20,815 bases of DNA from a virus. The stretch is taken from positions 1 through 20,815 of IMG/VR virus record IMGVR_UViG_3300043436_000762, one strand, 5' to 3'. The translations under genes and the position numbers were made by a program. Below are positions 4,805-12,178 of the stretch, piece by piece (the stretch's first letter is position 1; the number at the start of each line of letters is the position of its first letter). The notes under the pieces were generated by a model that was given only the letters and a program-made list of their open reading frames with translations, searched no databases and was not told where the DNA came from.

Positions 4805-5874
4805 ATCTTAGAGCATCAGCATCTAGTCGTTGGATAGCCTGTCCCGCCTCTGCCAAGTTGTCAGCACAAATGCCCTATGTGGAAGGTGGCGAAGCGGCGA
4901 AGATAGGAACAGCGATTCACAAACTTGCAGAACACTGCTTCAAAGGTGACCTAGACCCCACAAAGTTTGAAGGCCAAGTCTTTGAAGGCATCACCATGAC
5001 TGAGGAGAACTGTGAGTTTGCTCTTGAGCATCTCAAAGCCATCTGGAAGATTGAAGATGAATTGGGTGCTGGCAGTGTTCAGGTTGAGCAGTTCATCCCC
5101 TATCAGGACACACAAGTTTGCAAGGTAGGTGGCACGACTGATGTGATTGGCATCTCGAAAGAGAAACGCAAACTCATCATTGCGGACTTGAAGACTGGAC
5201 GAGGTTACGTTGACGCTGATAGTGACCAACTCAAGTTATATGGGTTGTCAGCCCTCAATAAGGACAACTTGTTTCGGGACATCTCGACTGTGGAACTGTG
5301 GATTATTCAACCCCATCATGGTGAGTTGCGTAAGCACTTAATGACTATTCAGGAGTTGGTTGATTGGGAGCACTATGTTCTTGCGCCAGCTATTGAGAAT
5401 GCCTTGAACCCTGCATACCCACCAACGCCATCGGATTCAGCCTGTCAGTATTGCCCCGCAAAAACTATCTGCCCTGCACAGCAACAGATTGTTGAAGTGG
5501 TTGCATCTGCGCCACCAATAGAAGTGCTTTCAGAGCAACAGATTAGCGTCTTGCTGACGCAATTCGATATGGTTGAGGACTACATCAAGGCTGTGAGAGA
5601 TCACGCCTTAAAACGCATGGAATCAGGTGCTGTCATTGATGGCTGGCAACTCACGCCTAAGAGAGCATTACGTTCATGGACAAAAGAATCAGATGTTGTC
5701 CCTGCACTCTTAGCTTGTGGACTCACCATAGATCAGATCGTGAAGCAAGAACTCATCACCCCCGCACAAGCGGAGAAACTGTTACCGAAAGACTTGAAGC
5801 AATCTATTGAACCGTTAACTTCCCGCATATCCAGTGGATTAACGCTTGCAAGAGACAAAGGTCTGACGCAATAA
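4786..5874 (+). CDS. PD-(D/E)XK nuclease, DUF2800/Cas4-like, probable Fe-S cluster
   Basis: Codes for 362 residues. The RecB-type nuclease core is visible: GTAIHKLAEH with H45, E101 in QVEQFIP, D119 in GTTDVIG, D134-x-K136 in IIADLKTGRG, and QLKLYGL at 148-154. These are the metal-binding and catalytic residues of the family. Cysteines fit a Cas4/AddB-like iron-sulphur domain: one before the core (C19 in WIACPAS) and three after it (C220-x2-C223-x5-C229 in ACQYCPAKTIC). The C-terminal 130 residues are helical. The likely role is exonuclease processing of DNA ends in phage recombination with the downstream ssDNA-binding protein and the upstream resolvase. The DUF2800 family name is from memory. 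Confidence 0.83.
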   Translation: MATKQLNLRASASSRWIACPASAKLSAQMPYVEGGEAAKIGTAIHKLAEHCFKGDLDPTKFEGQVFEGITMTEENCEFALEHLKAIWKIEDELGAGSVQVEQFIPYQDTQVCKVGGTTDVIGISKEKRKLIIADLKTGRGYVDADSDQLKLYGLSALNKDNLFRDISTVELWIIQPHHGELRKHLMTIQELVDWEHYVLAPAIENALNPAYPPTPSDSACQYCPAKTICPAQQQIVEVVASAPPIEVLSEQQISVLLTQFDMVEDYIKAVRDHALKRMESGAVIDGWQLTPKRALRSWTKESDVVPALLACGLTIDQIVKQELITPAQAEKLLPKDLKQSIEPLTSRISSGLTLARDKGLTQ

Positions 5875-5896
5875 TCACACCCCCAAATCCCCCACC

Positions 5897-5910
5897 GTGA
5901 CATCTGTCAC
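5897..5910. promoter_or_regulatory. Perfect 14-base inverted repeat before the ssDNA-binding protein gene
   Basis: GTGACATCTGTCAC has 6-base arms and a 2-base centre, followed by A and six T. It lies 22 bases after the nuclease stop and 36 bases before the next ATG. The loop is too short for a good RNA hairpin, so it may be a protein-binding palindrome. A weak terminator is the other reading. Confidence 0.4.
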
Positions 5911-5946
5911 ATTTTTTCAACTTTAACTTTTAACAGGAAACATCAA

Positions 5947-6549
5947 ATGAACTTAAATCTCTCAGGCGGCGGCGGTAACGGTAACTACATCCGATTCAGC
6001 CCACAAGCAAATGCATGGTCAAACCAAGATGGTGAATTCCAACTTGGTAAATTCGTGTTCGACATCGAGAACATCCAAACAGGTTGGATGCTCATCGCAA
6101 CTGGAATCTTTGAATTCGCACCTGATGACTCGTTGGGTCGTAAAGGTGCTCAACCATCACCCGAACACAAACGAGGCTTTAAGGTCACGTTCTACAACAA
6201 AGAGATCGGTGTTGCAGAGTGGAGTGCTAACGGTGCGGGTTCTAATATGGGACTTGAAGCACTGTACAAACTGGCGGCTCAAGGTTTGTCAGCCAATGCT
6301 GGTAAATTGCCTGTCGTGGAGTACAAGGGTTCACGCCCTGAGAAGGTAGGCAAGGGAAGCACACGAGTGCCGATCTTTGAAATCTCAGGTTGGGTGGCAC
6401 GACCAGCGGCATTGGCAGAAGGTGGAGAACCTGAATATGTTCAAGTGCCTACAACTCAAGTTCCAGCACCAGTGTCCAAGCCAGCACCTACACCAGTTGC
6501 CAAACCCGCACCATCACCAGCAATGAGTGATGATGAGATGTTCAGCTAA
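5947..6549 (+). CDS. Probable phage single-stranded DNA-binding protein
   Basis: Codes for 200 residues. The first 155 residues look like a beta-rich domain with many aromatic residues (YIRF, WSNQDGEF, FVFDIENIQTGWMLI, VTFYNKEIG). They are followed by a flexible Pro/Ala/Lys linker (about 166-192, repeats of PAPT/PAPS) and an acidic end MSDDEMFS. A beta-barrel plus disordered linker plus acidic tip ending in an aromatic residue is the plan of bacterial SSB and T7 gp2.5-like proteins, whose tails recruit replication partners. It sits between the recombination nuclease and the primase-helicase and is followed by a strong terminator. No sequence family is certain. Confidence 0.62.
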   Translation: MNLNLSGGGGNGNYIRFSPQANAWSNQDGEFQLGKFVFDIENIQTGWMLIATGIFEFAPDDSLGRKGAQPSPEHKRGFKVTFYNKEIGVAEWSANGAGSNMGLEALYKLAAQGLSANAGKLPVVEYKGSRPEKVGKGSTRVPIFEISGWVARPAALAEGGEPEYVQVPTTQVPAPVSKPAPTPVAKPAPSPAMSDDEMFS

Positions 6550-6569
6550 ACACTGACCACCTCACAGCA

Positions 6570-6600
6570 CCAGAGTTTCGGGGGAGACTCTGGTTTTTTT
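6570..6600 (+). terminator. Strong intrinsic terminator after the ssDNA-binding protein gene
   Basis: CCAGAGTTTC at 6570-6579 pairs with GAGACTCTGG at 6584-6593 over ten base pairs (one G-U) with a GGGG loop, followed directly by seven T. It lies 20 bases after the stop codon. It ends the first plus-strand operon and separates it from the methyltransferase and primase genes. Confidence 0.9.
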
Positions 6601-6609
6601 GTCCCCTAA

Positions 6610-7698
6610 ATGGTAGACACTATGAATTTGATTGAATTTGGCGATTGCAGAGACACAATGCGCCGATGGAAAGACCAAGGAATCAAGGCGCAAACGTGCG
6701 TTACAAGCCCTCCTTACTATGGTTTGCGTGACTATGGAACAGCCAAGTGGGAAGGTGGTGATGCTGACTGCGAACACTCAATCTCCATGCCTACAAAATG
6801 GAATGACCCCAAACGTGGAACAAGTGTTTTAAGACCTGAAACAGCTCATCGAGGTGGTTCATCTACCAATTGCCACAAATGCGGCGCAACAAGAATTGAC
6901 TCTCAGCTTGGATTGGAAGAAACCCCAGAGCAATACATTGACGCAATGGTCGAGGTGTTCCGATGCGTTTGGGATGTGCTTGAAGACAATGGGACGCTAT
7001 GGCTGAACATTGGAGATAGTTACTCACGCCAAGGTGGACAGGCTAATGCTCAAACAATTGCAGATTGGAAGGATGTGCATAGAACCGCAATTAAGGCTAG
7101 TTCTGGGGCTGATGGTTGCAAGCCAAAAGACCTTATCGGCATCCCTTGGATGCTTGCCTTTGCATTGAGGGCTGACGGCTGGTATCTACGTCAAGACATC
7201 ATCTGGCACAAGCCAAACCCAATGCCTGAGTCGGTGCAAGACAGATGCACTAAGTCGCATGAATACATCTTCTTGATGAGCAAGTCGCAGAAGTATCACT
7301 ACGACCATGAAGCGATTAAAGAAGAGGCAATTAGTGCTGGCATGATCAGTGGTTCTTTTCAGGGTAGACAGGGTGGCGCTGAATACCACACACAAAGCGG
7401 CGGTGTTGGCAGTGAAGCAAAAGAATACCTAAACAAGAATAAGCGTAGTGTTTGGACGATACCTGTCAAACCTTACGAAGGCGCACATTTCGCAGTGTTC
7501 CCGCAAGACTTGATTGAACCTTGCATCCTTGCTGGCGCACCTGTTGGCGGTATAGTCCTTGACCCTTTCATGGGTAGCGGCACTACAGCTCAAGTAGCAC
7601 AGCAACTGGGTCGGCAGTACCTTGGCTGTGAACTGAACGAAGACTACAAACCCCTACAACAAAAAAGATTGCGCCAAATGTCTTTGGTGCTGGAGTAA
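6610..7698 (+). CDS. DNA methyltransferase (beta-class, adenine-N6 or cytosine-N4)
   Basis: Codes for 362 residues. The catalytic motif IV is TSPPYYGLRDYG at about 32-43. The AdoMet-binding motif I comes near the C-terminus as LDPFMGSGTT (317-326). The order IV before I marks the beta class. The SPPY form is common in N4-cytosine enzymes but also occurs in N6-adenine ones. An insert after motif IV has C54, H56, C88 and C91 (DCEH ... NCHKCG), a possible zinc knuckle. No restriction enzyme is adjacent, so it is an orphan enzyme, perhaps for escaping host restriction. ATG at 6622 (MNLIEFGDCRD) is an equally good start, and neither has a clear ribosome binding site. Confidence 0.9.
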   Translation: MVDTMNLIEFGDCRDTMRRWKDQGIKAQTCVTSPPYYGLRDYGTAKWEGGDADCEHSISMPTKWNDPKRGTSVLRPETAHRGGSSTNCHKCGATRIDSQLGLEETPEQYIDAMVEVFRCVWDVLEDNGTLWLNIGDSYSRQGGQANAQTIADWKDVHRTAIKASSGADGCKPKDLIGIPWMLAFALRADGWYLRQDIIWHKPNPMPESVQDRCTKSHEYIFLMSKSQKYHYDHEAIKEEAISAGMISGSFQGRQGGAEYHTQSGGVGSEAKEYLNKNKRSVWTIPVKPYEGAHFAVFPQDLIEPCILAGAPVGGIVLDPFMGSGTTAQVAQQLGRQYLGCELNEDYKPLQQKRLRQMSLVLE

Positions 7699-7701
7699 AC
7701 A

Positions 7702-9732
7702 ATGTCAGCACAAGAATTAGCCACTACGCTTGGAAACGCCAAGAAAGTAGGGAATGGTTACTTAGCATCTTGCCCTGTACCTAGTCACGGTCAAGGCAAC
7801 GGCGACAAGCATCCAAGCCTATCCATCACAGAATCAAGTGATGGGAACTACCTCTTTAAATGCCACGGTGGATGCGATCAGCACACCGTATTCAACACCA
7901 TCAAGGACATGGGACTTCTCCCTGCCTTACCCCAACAAGATAGACCCGAATACCTATCAAGCATCAAGCCGCTACCCTACATCCAGACACCAACATTCCA
8001 ACAGGAATGGCATTACACAGATGAAGATGGTGTCTCCCTGTTCGTGAAGCAAAGATTCAAGACCAATGACAGCAAGGGAAAGACTTACAAGACTCTGAGA
8101 GTCATGCCCGACAACTCAAGGGTTGGTAAATTAGGAGATTGCAGAATCGTCCCCTACAAGCTACCCGATCTGCAACAGGCAACAGCCGCTGGACGAGTTG
8201 TCTACATCACTGAAGGTGAGAAGGCGGCAGATGCCTTGGGCAGTTTGGGGGTTGTAGCCACCACAAGTCATGCTGGTTCAGGCAATTGGAGTCCTGAACT
8301 GAATCAATACTTCACAGGTGCAAACGTGGTAATCGTGCCTGACAACGATGTCTCAGGTTGGGGTTACGCTACCAAAGTGGTAGAGGCACTGCTACCAGTT
8401 GCTAAGAGTGTCAGGGTGCTGGATTTAGACCTCAAACACCCCAAAGAGGATGCCTTTGAGTGGGTCACTAAGTATGGTGGTGACAGGGAAACACTAGCTT
8501 CAAGGGCTAGAGCCTGTGCGGTCATCAAGTCGGTAGATGATGTCTGGTTGCCGCAAAGATTGAAGTTGGATGTGCCTGAAGTTGAAGCATCTCAATCTGA
8601 ATCTTCCCAAAAGTCACGGTTTCTGGTCGAGTCTTGGGATTCCATAAAGGATGAGCCAGTAGAGTGGCTCATTGAGGACATCATCCCTAAGAAGGCATTT
8701 GTAGCCTTATATGCACCACCAGCGTCTTACAAGTCGTTTATTGCCCTAGATATGGCAGAGGCGATAGCTACAGGCCGTGACTGGATGGGTAAGGCCGTTA
8801 AGCAGTCAGGTGTGGTGCTGTACATCGCAGGTGAAGGGCATGGAGGCTTGGGCGCAAGGATTAAGGCTTGCAAGATAAAGAACGACAGCCCTGATGGTGC
8901 TCCCTTGTACGTCATCAGGGCGCAAATCAACCTGAGATCGAGCCAAGAAGACTTTGATAACTTAATTAGCGCAATCAACGACTTACTTGAGACAGTTGGA
9001 GAAAAGCTACAGATGATTGTGCTTGACACCCTGATGAGGATGTCTGGTGGCGGCTTTAACGAGAATTCCTCAGAAGATATGGGTGGCTTCATCACCCAAG
9101 CTGGCAAGCTACAGGCTTTATACGAGTGTGCCTTGCTGGTCATCCATCACAGCGGTAAGGACGTAACAAAGGGACTGCGAGGCCATAGCTCTTTGCTTGG
9201 AGCCGTGGACACTGAACTTGAGATCAATAGGTTAGATAGTGCGGTGAATTCAGGGAATGAAGCCGTTAAAGGCTCAGGCACTATCACCGTGACCAAGCAA
9301 AAAGATGGGTCAGATGACATAGCGATTGGCTTTGATGTCGTGGCAATTGATGTCTCAACGTCAGCCTTGGGCTTTGAATCAGTCACCTCACTGGCTGTTC
9401 AGGCCAACACTGAGATAGTCCAGAACACTAAGAAGAACGCTAAAAACAACCAAGGTAGTGGTGGGAATCAGCGTTTGGAGATGGATTCACTCATGAAAGT
9501 GATTAAGAATAAAGCCTCATATCGTGAGGTGGAAGGTACTACACGCTATGGAGTGACTTTGGAGGACTGGAAGGGTGAATTCTGGTCTATGAAGGGTTGC
9601 ACTGATGACGATAAAGCGGCATTTCAGAAGGCTTGGACACGAGCCAGAGAGAGACTTGTGGACGCTAAGAAGGTTGTAATAGGGTCTGGATTCGTCTGGT
9701 TGAAGACAGATTCTGAGAGGTTCGGAGTATGA
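7702..9732 (+). CDS. Primase-helicase: zinc finger, Toprim and RepA-type ATPase fusion
   Basis: Codes for 676 residues. The N-terminal primase zinc site is C24, H29, C54, C58 (CPVPSH ... FKCHGGC). The Toprim region is at about 165-250, with E171 in TEGEKAADAL and D214/D216 in VPDND. From about 315 there is a RepA/RecA-like ATPase: Walker A APPASYKS (338-345), a variant with tyrosine in place of glycine before lysine; LYIAGEG at 373-379; Walker B MIVLD (438-442); and VIHHSGKD at 480-487. The last 90 residues look like a winged-helix region. Known relatives combine priming and helicase activity in phage or plasmid replication. The gene follows the methyltransferase by three bases. No polymerase is seen nearby. 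Confidence 0.9.
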   Translation: MSAQELATTLGNAKKVGNGYLASCPVPSHGQGNGDKHPSLSITESSDGNYLFKCHGGCDQHTVFNTIKDMGLLPALPQQDRPEYLSSIKPLPYIQTPTFQQEWHYTDEDGVSLFVKQRFKTNDSKGKTYKTLRVMPDNSRVGKLGDCRIVPYKLPDLQQATAAGRVVYITEGEKAADALGSLGVVATTSHAGSGNWSPELNQYFTGANVVIVPDNDVSGWGYATKVVEALLPVAKSVRVLDLDLKHPKEDAFEWVTKYGGDRETLASRARACAVIKSVDDVWLPQRLKLDVPEVEASQSESSQKSRFLVESWDSIKDEPVEWLIEDIIPKKAFVALYAPPASYKSFIALDMAEAIATGRDWMGKAVKQSGVVLYIAGEGHGGLGARIKACKIKNDSPDGAPLYVIRAQINLRSSQEDFDNLISAINDLLETVGEKLQMIVLDTLMRMSGGGFNENSSEDMGGFITQAGKLQALYECALLVIHHSGKDVTKGLRGHSSLLGAVDTELEINRLDSAVNSGNEAVKGSGTITVTKQKDGSDDIAIGFDVVAIDVSTSALGFESVTSLAVQANTEIVQNTKKNAKNNQGSGGNQRLEMDSLMKVIKNKASYREVEGTTRYGVTLEDWKGEFWSMKGCTDDDKAAFQKAWTRARERLVDAKKVVIGSGFVWLKTDSERFGV

Positions 9733-9745
9733 CACTACTGTATGT

Positions 9746-9861
9746 TTATCCACTGGACAAACCGGACAAACCGGACAAATGTCCAAATTGTCTGTCCGAG
9801 TTTATGTGGACAAACCACCTCTTGTCTATGAACAAGAGGTTTGTCCACTGTCGGTTTGTCT
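9746..9861. repeat. Cluster of 9-base iteron-like repeats with a hairpin and DnaA-like box
   Basis: GGACAAACC occurs in tandem at 9755-9763 and 9764-9772, with a variant copy (GGACAAATG) at 9773-9781 and a further exact copy at 9808-9816. It recurs inverted at 9838-9846 and, with one change, at 9853-9861. TTATCCACT at 9746-9754, one base off a DnaA box, abuts the array. A hairpin spans 9806-9848: a 9-pair arm, a 3-base bulge, an 8-pair arm and a 6-base loop. Eight T lie 21 bases further on. The array fills the gap between the primase-helicase and the next gene. It may be an initiator or regulator binding region, or a terminator with extra repeats. Confidence 0.6.
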
Positions 9862-9890
9862 GTTGTCTGTTTTTTTTGTAGAGGTTAAAA

Positions 9891-10535
9891 ATGGTTCGAA
9901 AATTGTCACGTAAGGAAGTTCCGGATGTTCAAGTGCCAAAGCGCAAGGCAACAGATTTTGAGATTGCGTCAAACTCGATTTTGGTTGAGTTGGACAAGCG
10001 CAAGGTGCAACATGAGGAAAAATGGGGTGTTGATAGATTGATTACTTTAGTTGACAGTGAGTTTAGGACGAAGTTTTGGGGTCAGATGGGTAGAGTTTGG
10101 GACTCTTTGGACTTTCAAGACCTTGATCGGTTGGCTAGAGCAGTTCAAGGCATGGTCAAAGGTTATGACGCTTTGGAGAAGTGGGCTGTAGAGAATGAGG
10201 TTGACCCGAACCCTCCGATCAGGTTTGTGGAGTGGATGAACCAGAAGGGTATCCGCATGGCTGTCTGTCAGACAGTCAACGATGCGGTCAATCTACAGAA
10301 CAAACGCAAAGACCTCACCATCTGGAGTATGGAGGAAATGGAAGTCATCCTCAATGACGAGTTGGTGCAAGCCATCGTCAAGGTCAAAGCCTTTGACCCA
10401 ACAGCCAAGGTCATCAGCTTTAAGGCTGGTGAAGGGTTTGGCAAAGGTTCAGGGTTTGAGGACTTGGCTGATGACCTTCACGCCTTTGAAGGTGGCGGCG
10501 ACTATGTGCCGAAGCACAAGAAGATTGGGGAGTAA
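9891..10535 (+). CDS. Conserved-looking phage protein of unknown function (214 aa)
   Basis: The N-terminus is basic (MVRKLSRKEVPDVQVPKRKA). The core has EEKWGVDRLITLVDSEFRTKFWGQMGRVWDSL, then ARAVQGMVKGYDALEKWAVENEVDP, then PPIRFVEWMNQKGIRMAVCQTVNDA. I recall this series in a family found in many phages beside replication or terminase genes and annotated as hypothetical. The product is helical, soluble and without membrane segments. GAGG is seven bases before the ATG. Because it follows the primase and a repeat cluster and precedes the candidate origin, a role in replication or packaging control is possible but unproven. Confidence 0.75.
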   Translation: MVRKLSRKEVPDVQVPKRKATDFEIASNSILVELDKRKVQHEEKWGVDRLITLVDSEFRTKFWGQMGRVWDSLDFQDLDRLARAVQGMVKGYDALEKWAVENEVDPNPPIRFVEWMNQKGIRMAVCQTVNDAVNLQNKRKDLTIWSMEEMEVILNDELVQAIVKVKAFDPTAKVISFKAGEGFGKGSGFEDLADDLHAFEGGGDYVPKHKKIGE

Positions 10536-10537
10536 AG

Positions 10538-10780
10538 ATGGCGAGGCCGACCAAGAGAGATACCAAGTACTTCCAGCGCAAGTTAACGCCAGAGGAGTTA
10601 GTGCTGTTACTTCAAGCTGGTGAGGGAAACATTACCGAAGGCTGGCTGGAACTTCAGCGGGTTTACGTCCATGTTTGGAGTTTGGGTTACAGGCCGTTTA
10701 TGCCGCTTGAAAGCGTAGAGGTAACCTACACCATGCAAGACGCTATTGATGGCGTTCCTGACCCCTTTGGCGGCGTTTAA
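10538..10780 (+). CDS. Small protein of unknown function (80 aa)
   Basis: Begins MARPTKRDTKYFQRKLTPEELVLLLQAG. The basic RPTKRD start resembles an AT-hook-like or terminase-small-subunit-like N-terminus, but the rest (GWLELQRVYVHVWSLGYRPFMPL) matches nothing I know. It starts three bases after the preceding stop and is the last gene before the long non-coding region. Function unknown. Confidence 0.6.
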   Translation: MARPTKRDTKYFQRKLTPEELVLLLQAGEGNITEGWLELQRVYVHVWSLGYRPFMPLESVEVTYTMQDAIDGVPDPFGGV

Positions 10781-10970
10781 ATGGCATTGGCTTGCGGATT
10801 ATCTGGATGCTTTGAGTCTTGTATCTTTTAATAATTGAAATGTCTAACAAATCAATCTGTTACTACTTAAAAGTCTTATGACTAAAAGTTTGGTTAGTAC
10901 CCCGAAAAAGCACCCTCCGCTTCTTTCACTCTTCGCCTCCCGCCAGCCGCCGAACCGCCGACTTGTCGAG

Positions 10971-11192
10971 TTATCCACAGGCAAATGCCAAAGTTATGCA
11001 CAATCTTGCAGGCTGGTTTCAAATCGAGTTTCATTCGGGCATTGCGTGTAATGCTTTCAGATATTATTAGTTAACATAATGGACATTGTATAAAGCCAGA
11101 TATGTCAGCAGTTTGTAAGCGTACAGAAAAACATCAATAGAATCAACGACTTGCAGATGTTATCCACACTATCCACAAGTGCCTGTGGATAA
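10971..11192. other. Candidate replication origin: cluster of DnaA boxes beside an AT-rich stretch
   Basis: The exact DnaA box TTATCCACA is at 10971-10979 and 11160-11168, and its reverse complement TGTGGATAA at 11184-11192. TTATGCACA at 10994-11002 also fits the loose consensus TTWTNCACA. CTATCCACA at 11169-11177 is one base off. Between the two groups, about 11055-11100 is AT-rich (GATATTATTAGTTAACATAATGG), a possible unwinding element. AAGTGCCTG is repeated at 11177-11185 and 11191-11199. Host DnaA binds such clusters at chromosome, plasmid and some phage origins. The surrounding genes are all phage genes. Confidence 0.65.
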
Positions 11193-11397
11193 GTGCCTGA
11201 CTTTTTGGATGGGGGGGAGGGGGTCGGGTCTGGTCGTGATAATTGTGGGAGCCTCCGCTGTTCTGAAAAAGCAAAACCAGCAAAATCCCAACAAACCACT
11301 ATCCCGATTTAAAAAAAAAGAGAAGTTGGTGACCCCCATAAGGCAGGGTATGGATGCAAATCAGCAACGACAAACTTCCAGCGGAGCCAAACCGCTT

Positions 11398-11611
11398 TCA
11401 CCAACACGACTGGGAACTTGCACAATCCCCATGCGTGTTAGTTGTTGGTCGGCGGCTACGTGCTCTTTCAGTGAACGCCCTGCTGGAAGGTTCTTTGGTT
11501 CACGACCCGTTACAAATCCATTTCTCACCAACACGACTGGGGACTTTTGGGAGCTACCCTTAATCCAAGCTTCGCTACCTTGGAAAAAATCCCCATGCGT
11601 GTTAGTGCTGG
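11398..11611. repeat. Two copies of a split inverted repeat upstream of the terminase genes
   Basis: A left arm containing TCACCAACACGACTGGG occurs at 11398-11419 and again at 11525-11546, 22 bases with one mismatch. A right arm containing AATCCCCATGCGTGTTAGT is identical at 11424-11442 and 11588-11606. The right arm is close to the reverse complement of the left (CACTAACACGCATGGGGA against CACCAACACGACTGGGGA), so each pair can fold as a hairpin, with a loop of under 10 bases in copy 1 and about 45 in copy 2. Further small inverted repeats lie between them (CTTCCAGC at 11375 with GCTGGAAG at 11482, and GTGAAC with GTTCAC). They may be terminase recognition sites (pac/cos) or a structured RNA. 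Confidence 0.6.
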
Positions 11612-11752
11612 ACGCAGGGAGCCCCGAACAGTAGCAAGCAAAGACTTGAAGGAGGTAGTTCGGTTACTTTGCGCCAGCAAGACAAATCTATCATATTGCG
11701 TGAAAAAAAGCCATAATCCCCCAACATCACGCCCACAACGACAAGGACAATC

Positions 11753-12178
11753 GTGAACATAGAACACATTGACGAGATTCAGGATGAACAGCCAGAGCCA
11801 CAAAAGAAGAAGGCTGGTAGACCCAAAGGCACATTTGGCCTAAAGCGGCAGATACAGGAGTACGCTAGGAATCCCGCCTTGGCCTTGCCTAAGACTGACC
11901 ACCAGCGGCTCAAAGAGTTGAAGGATATGCTGATTAAGTCTAGCGGTAAGGATGTCGTAGAAAAGATGATTTCCATTGCGTTGAATGACAACCATCCTGC
12001 TCAAATGGCGGCTATCAAGATGTGCGTTGACCGTACATTGCCTGTGAGTATGTTTGAGAAGGATAAGAGCCAAAGGAGTGCAGTCACTATCAATATCACT
12101 GGCATTGGCGCACCTACAGTAGCGACAACGACAATTGAGCCTGAATATATAGAAGATATTGAGGCTAAGAATGGCTGA
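11753..12178 (+). CDS. Probable terminase small subunit
   Basis: Codes for 141 residues from a GTG start with AAGGA six bases upstream. The N-terminus is acidic, then comes a basic AT-hook-like KKKAGRPKGTFGLKRQ (about 18-33). A helical core follows (LKELKDMLIKSSGKDVVEKMISIALNDNHPAQMAAIKMCVDRTLP), then a C-terminal segment ending in an acidic tail. Small DNA-binding proteins with this plan are usually found just before the large terminase, where they pick the packaging site. The sequence itself does not match a terS family I can name. Position, an eight-base overlap with terL and the basic motif support the call. Confidence 0.6.
   Translation: MNIEHIDEIQDEQPEPQKKKAGRPKGTFGLKRQIQEYARNPALALPKTDHQRLKELKDMLIKSSGKDVVEKMISIALNDNHPAQMAAIKMCVDRTLPVSMFEKDKSQRSAVTINITGIGAPTVATTTIEPEYIEDIEAKNG

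Larger units (their letters stand above)
10781..11752. other. 972-base non-coding region between replication and packaging genes
   Basis: No convincing gene lies here. Frames of 60 to 150 codons exist but have low-complexity translations, overlap one another and lack ribosome binding sites. Its left third is plain. From 10971 to 11192 it carries DnaA-type boxes and an AT-rich stretch. A G-run (11211-11223) and an A-run (11311-11319) follow. From about 11375 to 11611 it is full of inverted and direct repeats. The last 140 bases lead to the probable small terminase gene. No tRNA was recognised. Confidence 0.7.

Noticed and set aside
8727-9143. A 138-codon minus-strand frame
   Set aside because: It is antisense to the ATPase core of the primase-helicase, which has clear motifs; the antisense protein is a codon-bias shadow.
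9755-9781. Tandem repeats considered as a CRISPR array
   Set aside because: The units are 9 bases and contiguous, with no spacers, and there are no cas genes. The Cas4-like nuclease is a phage recombination protein by context.
11003-11060. Possible tRNA, because of a GGTTTCAAATC stretch like a T-loop
   Set aside because: No matching acceptor stem, anticodon arm or CCA end could be built around it.
10971-11192. Bacterial chromosome origin
   Set aside because: The DnaA boxes would allow it, but both sides carry phage replication and terminase genes, with no dnaA, dnaN or gidA-type gene.
11179-11634. A 151-codon plus-strand frame in the non-coding region
   Set aside because: The translation is patchy and runs through a G-run, an A-run and the duplicated repeats, and there is no ribosome binding site at its start.
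11547-11756. A 69-codon plus-strand frame ahead of the small terminase
   Set aside because: It lies across the second repeat unit, has no ribosome binding site and its translation lacks any domain-like pattern.
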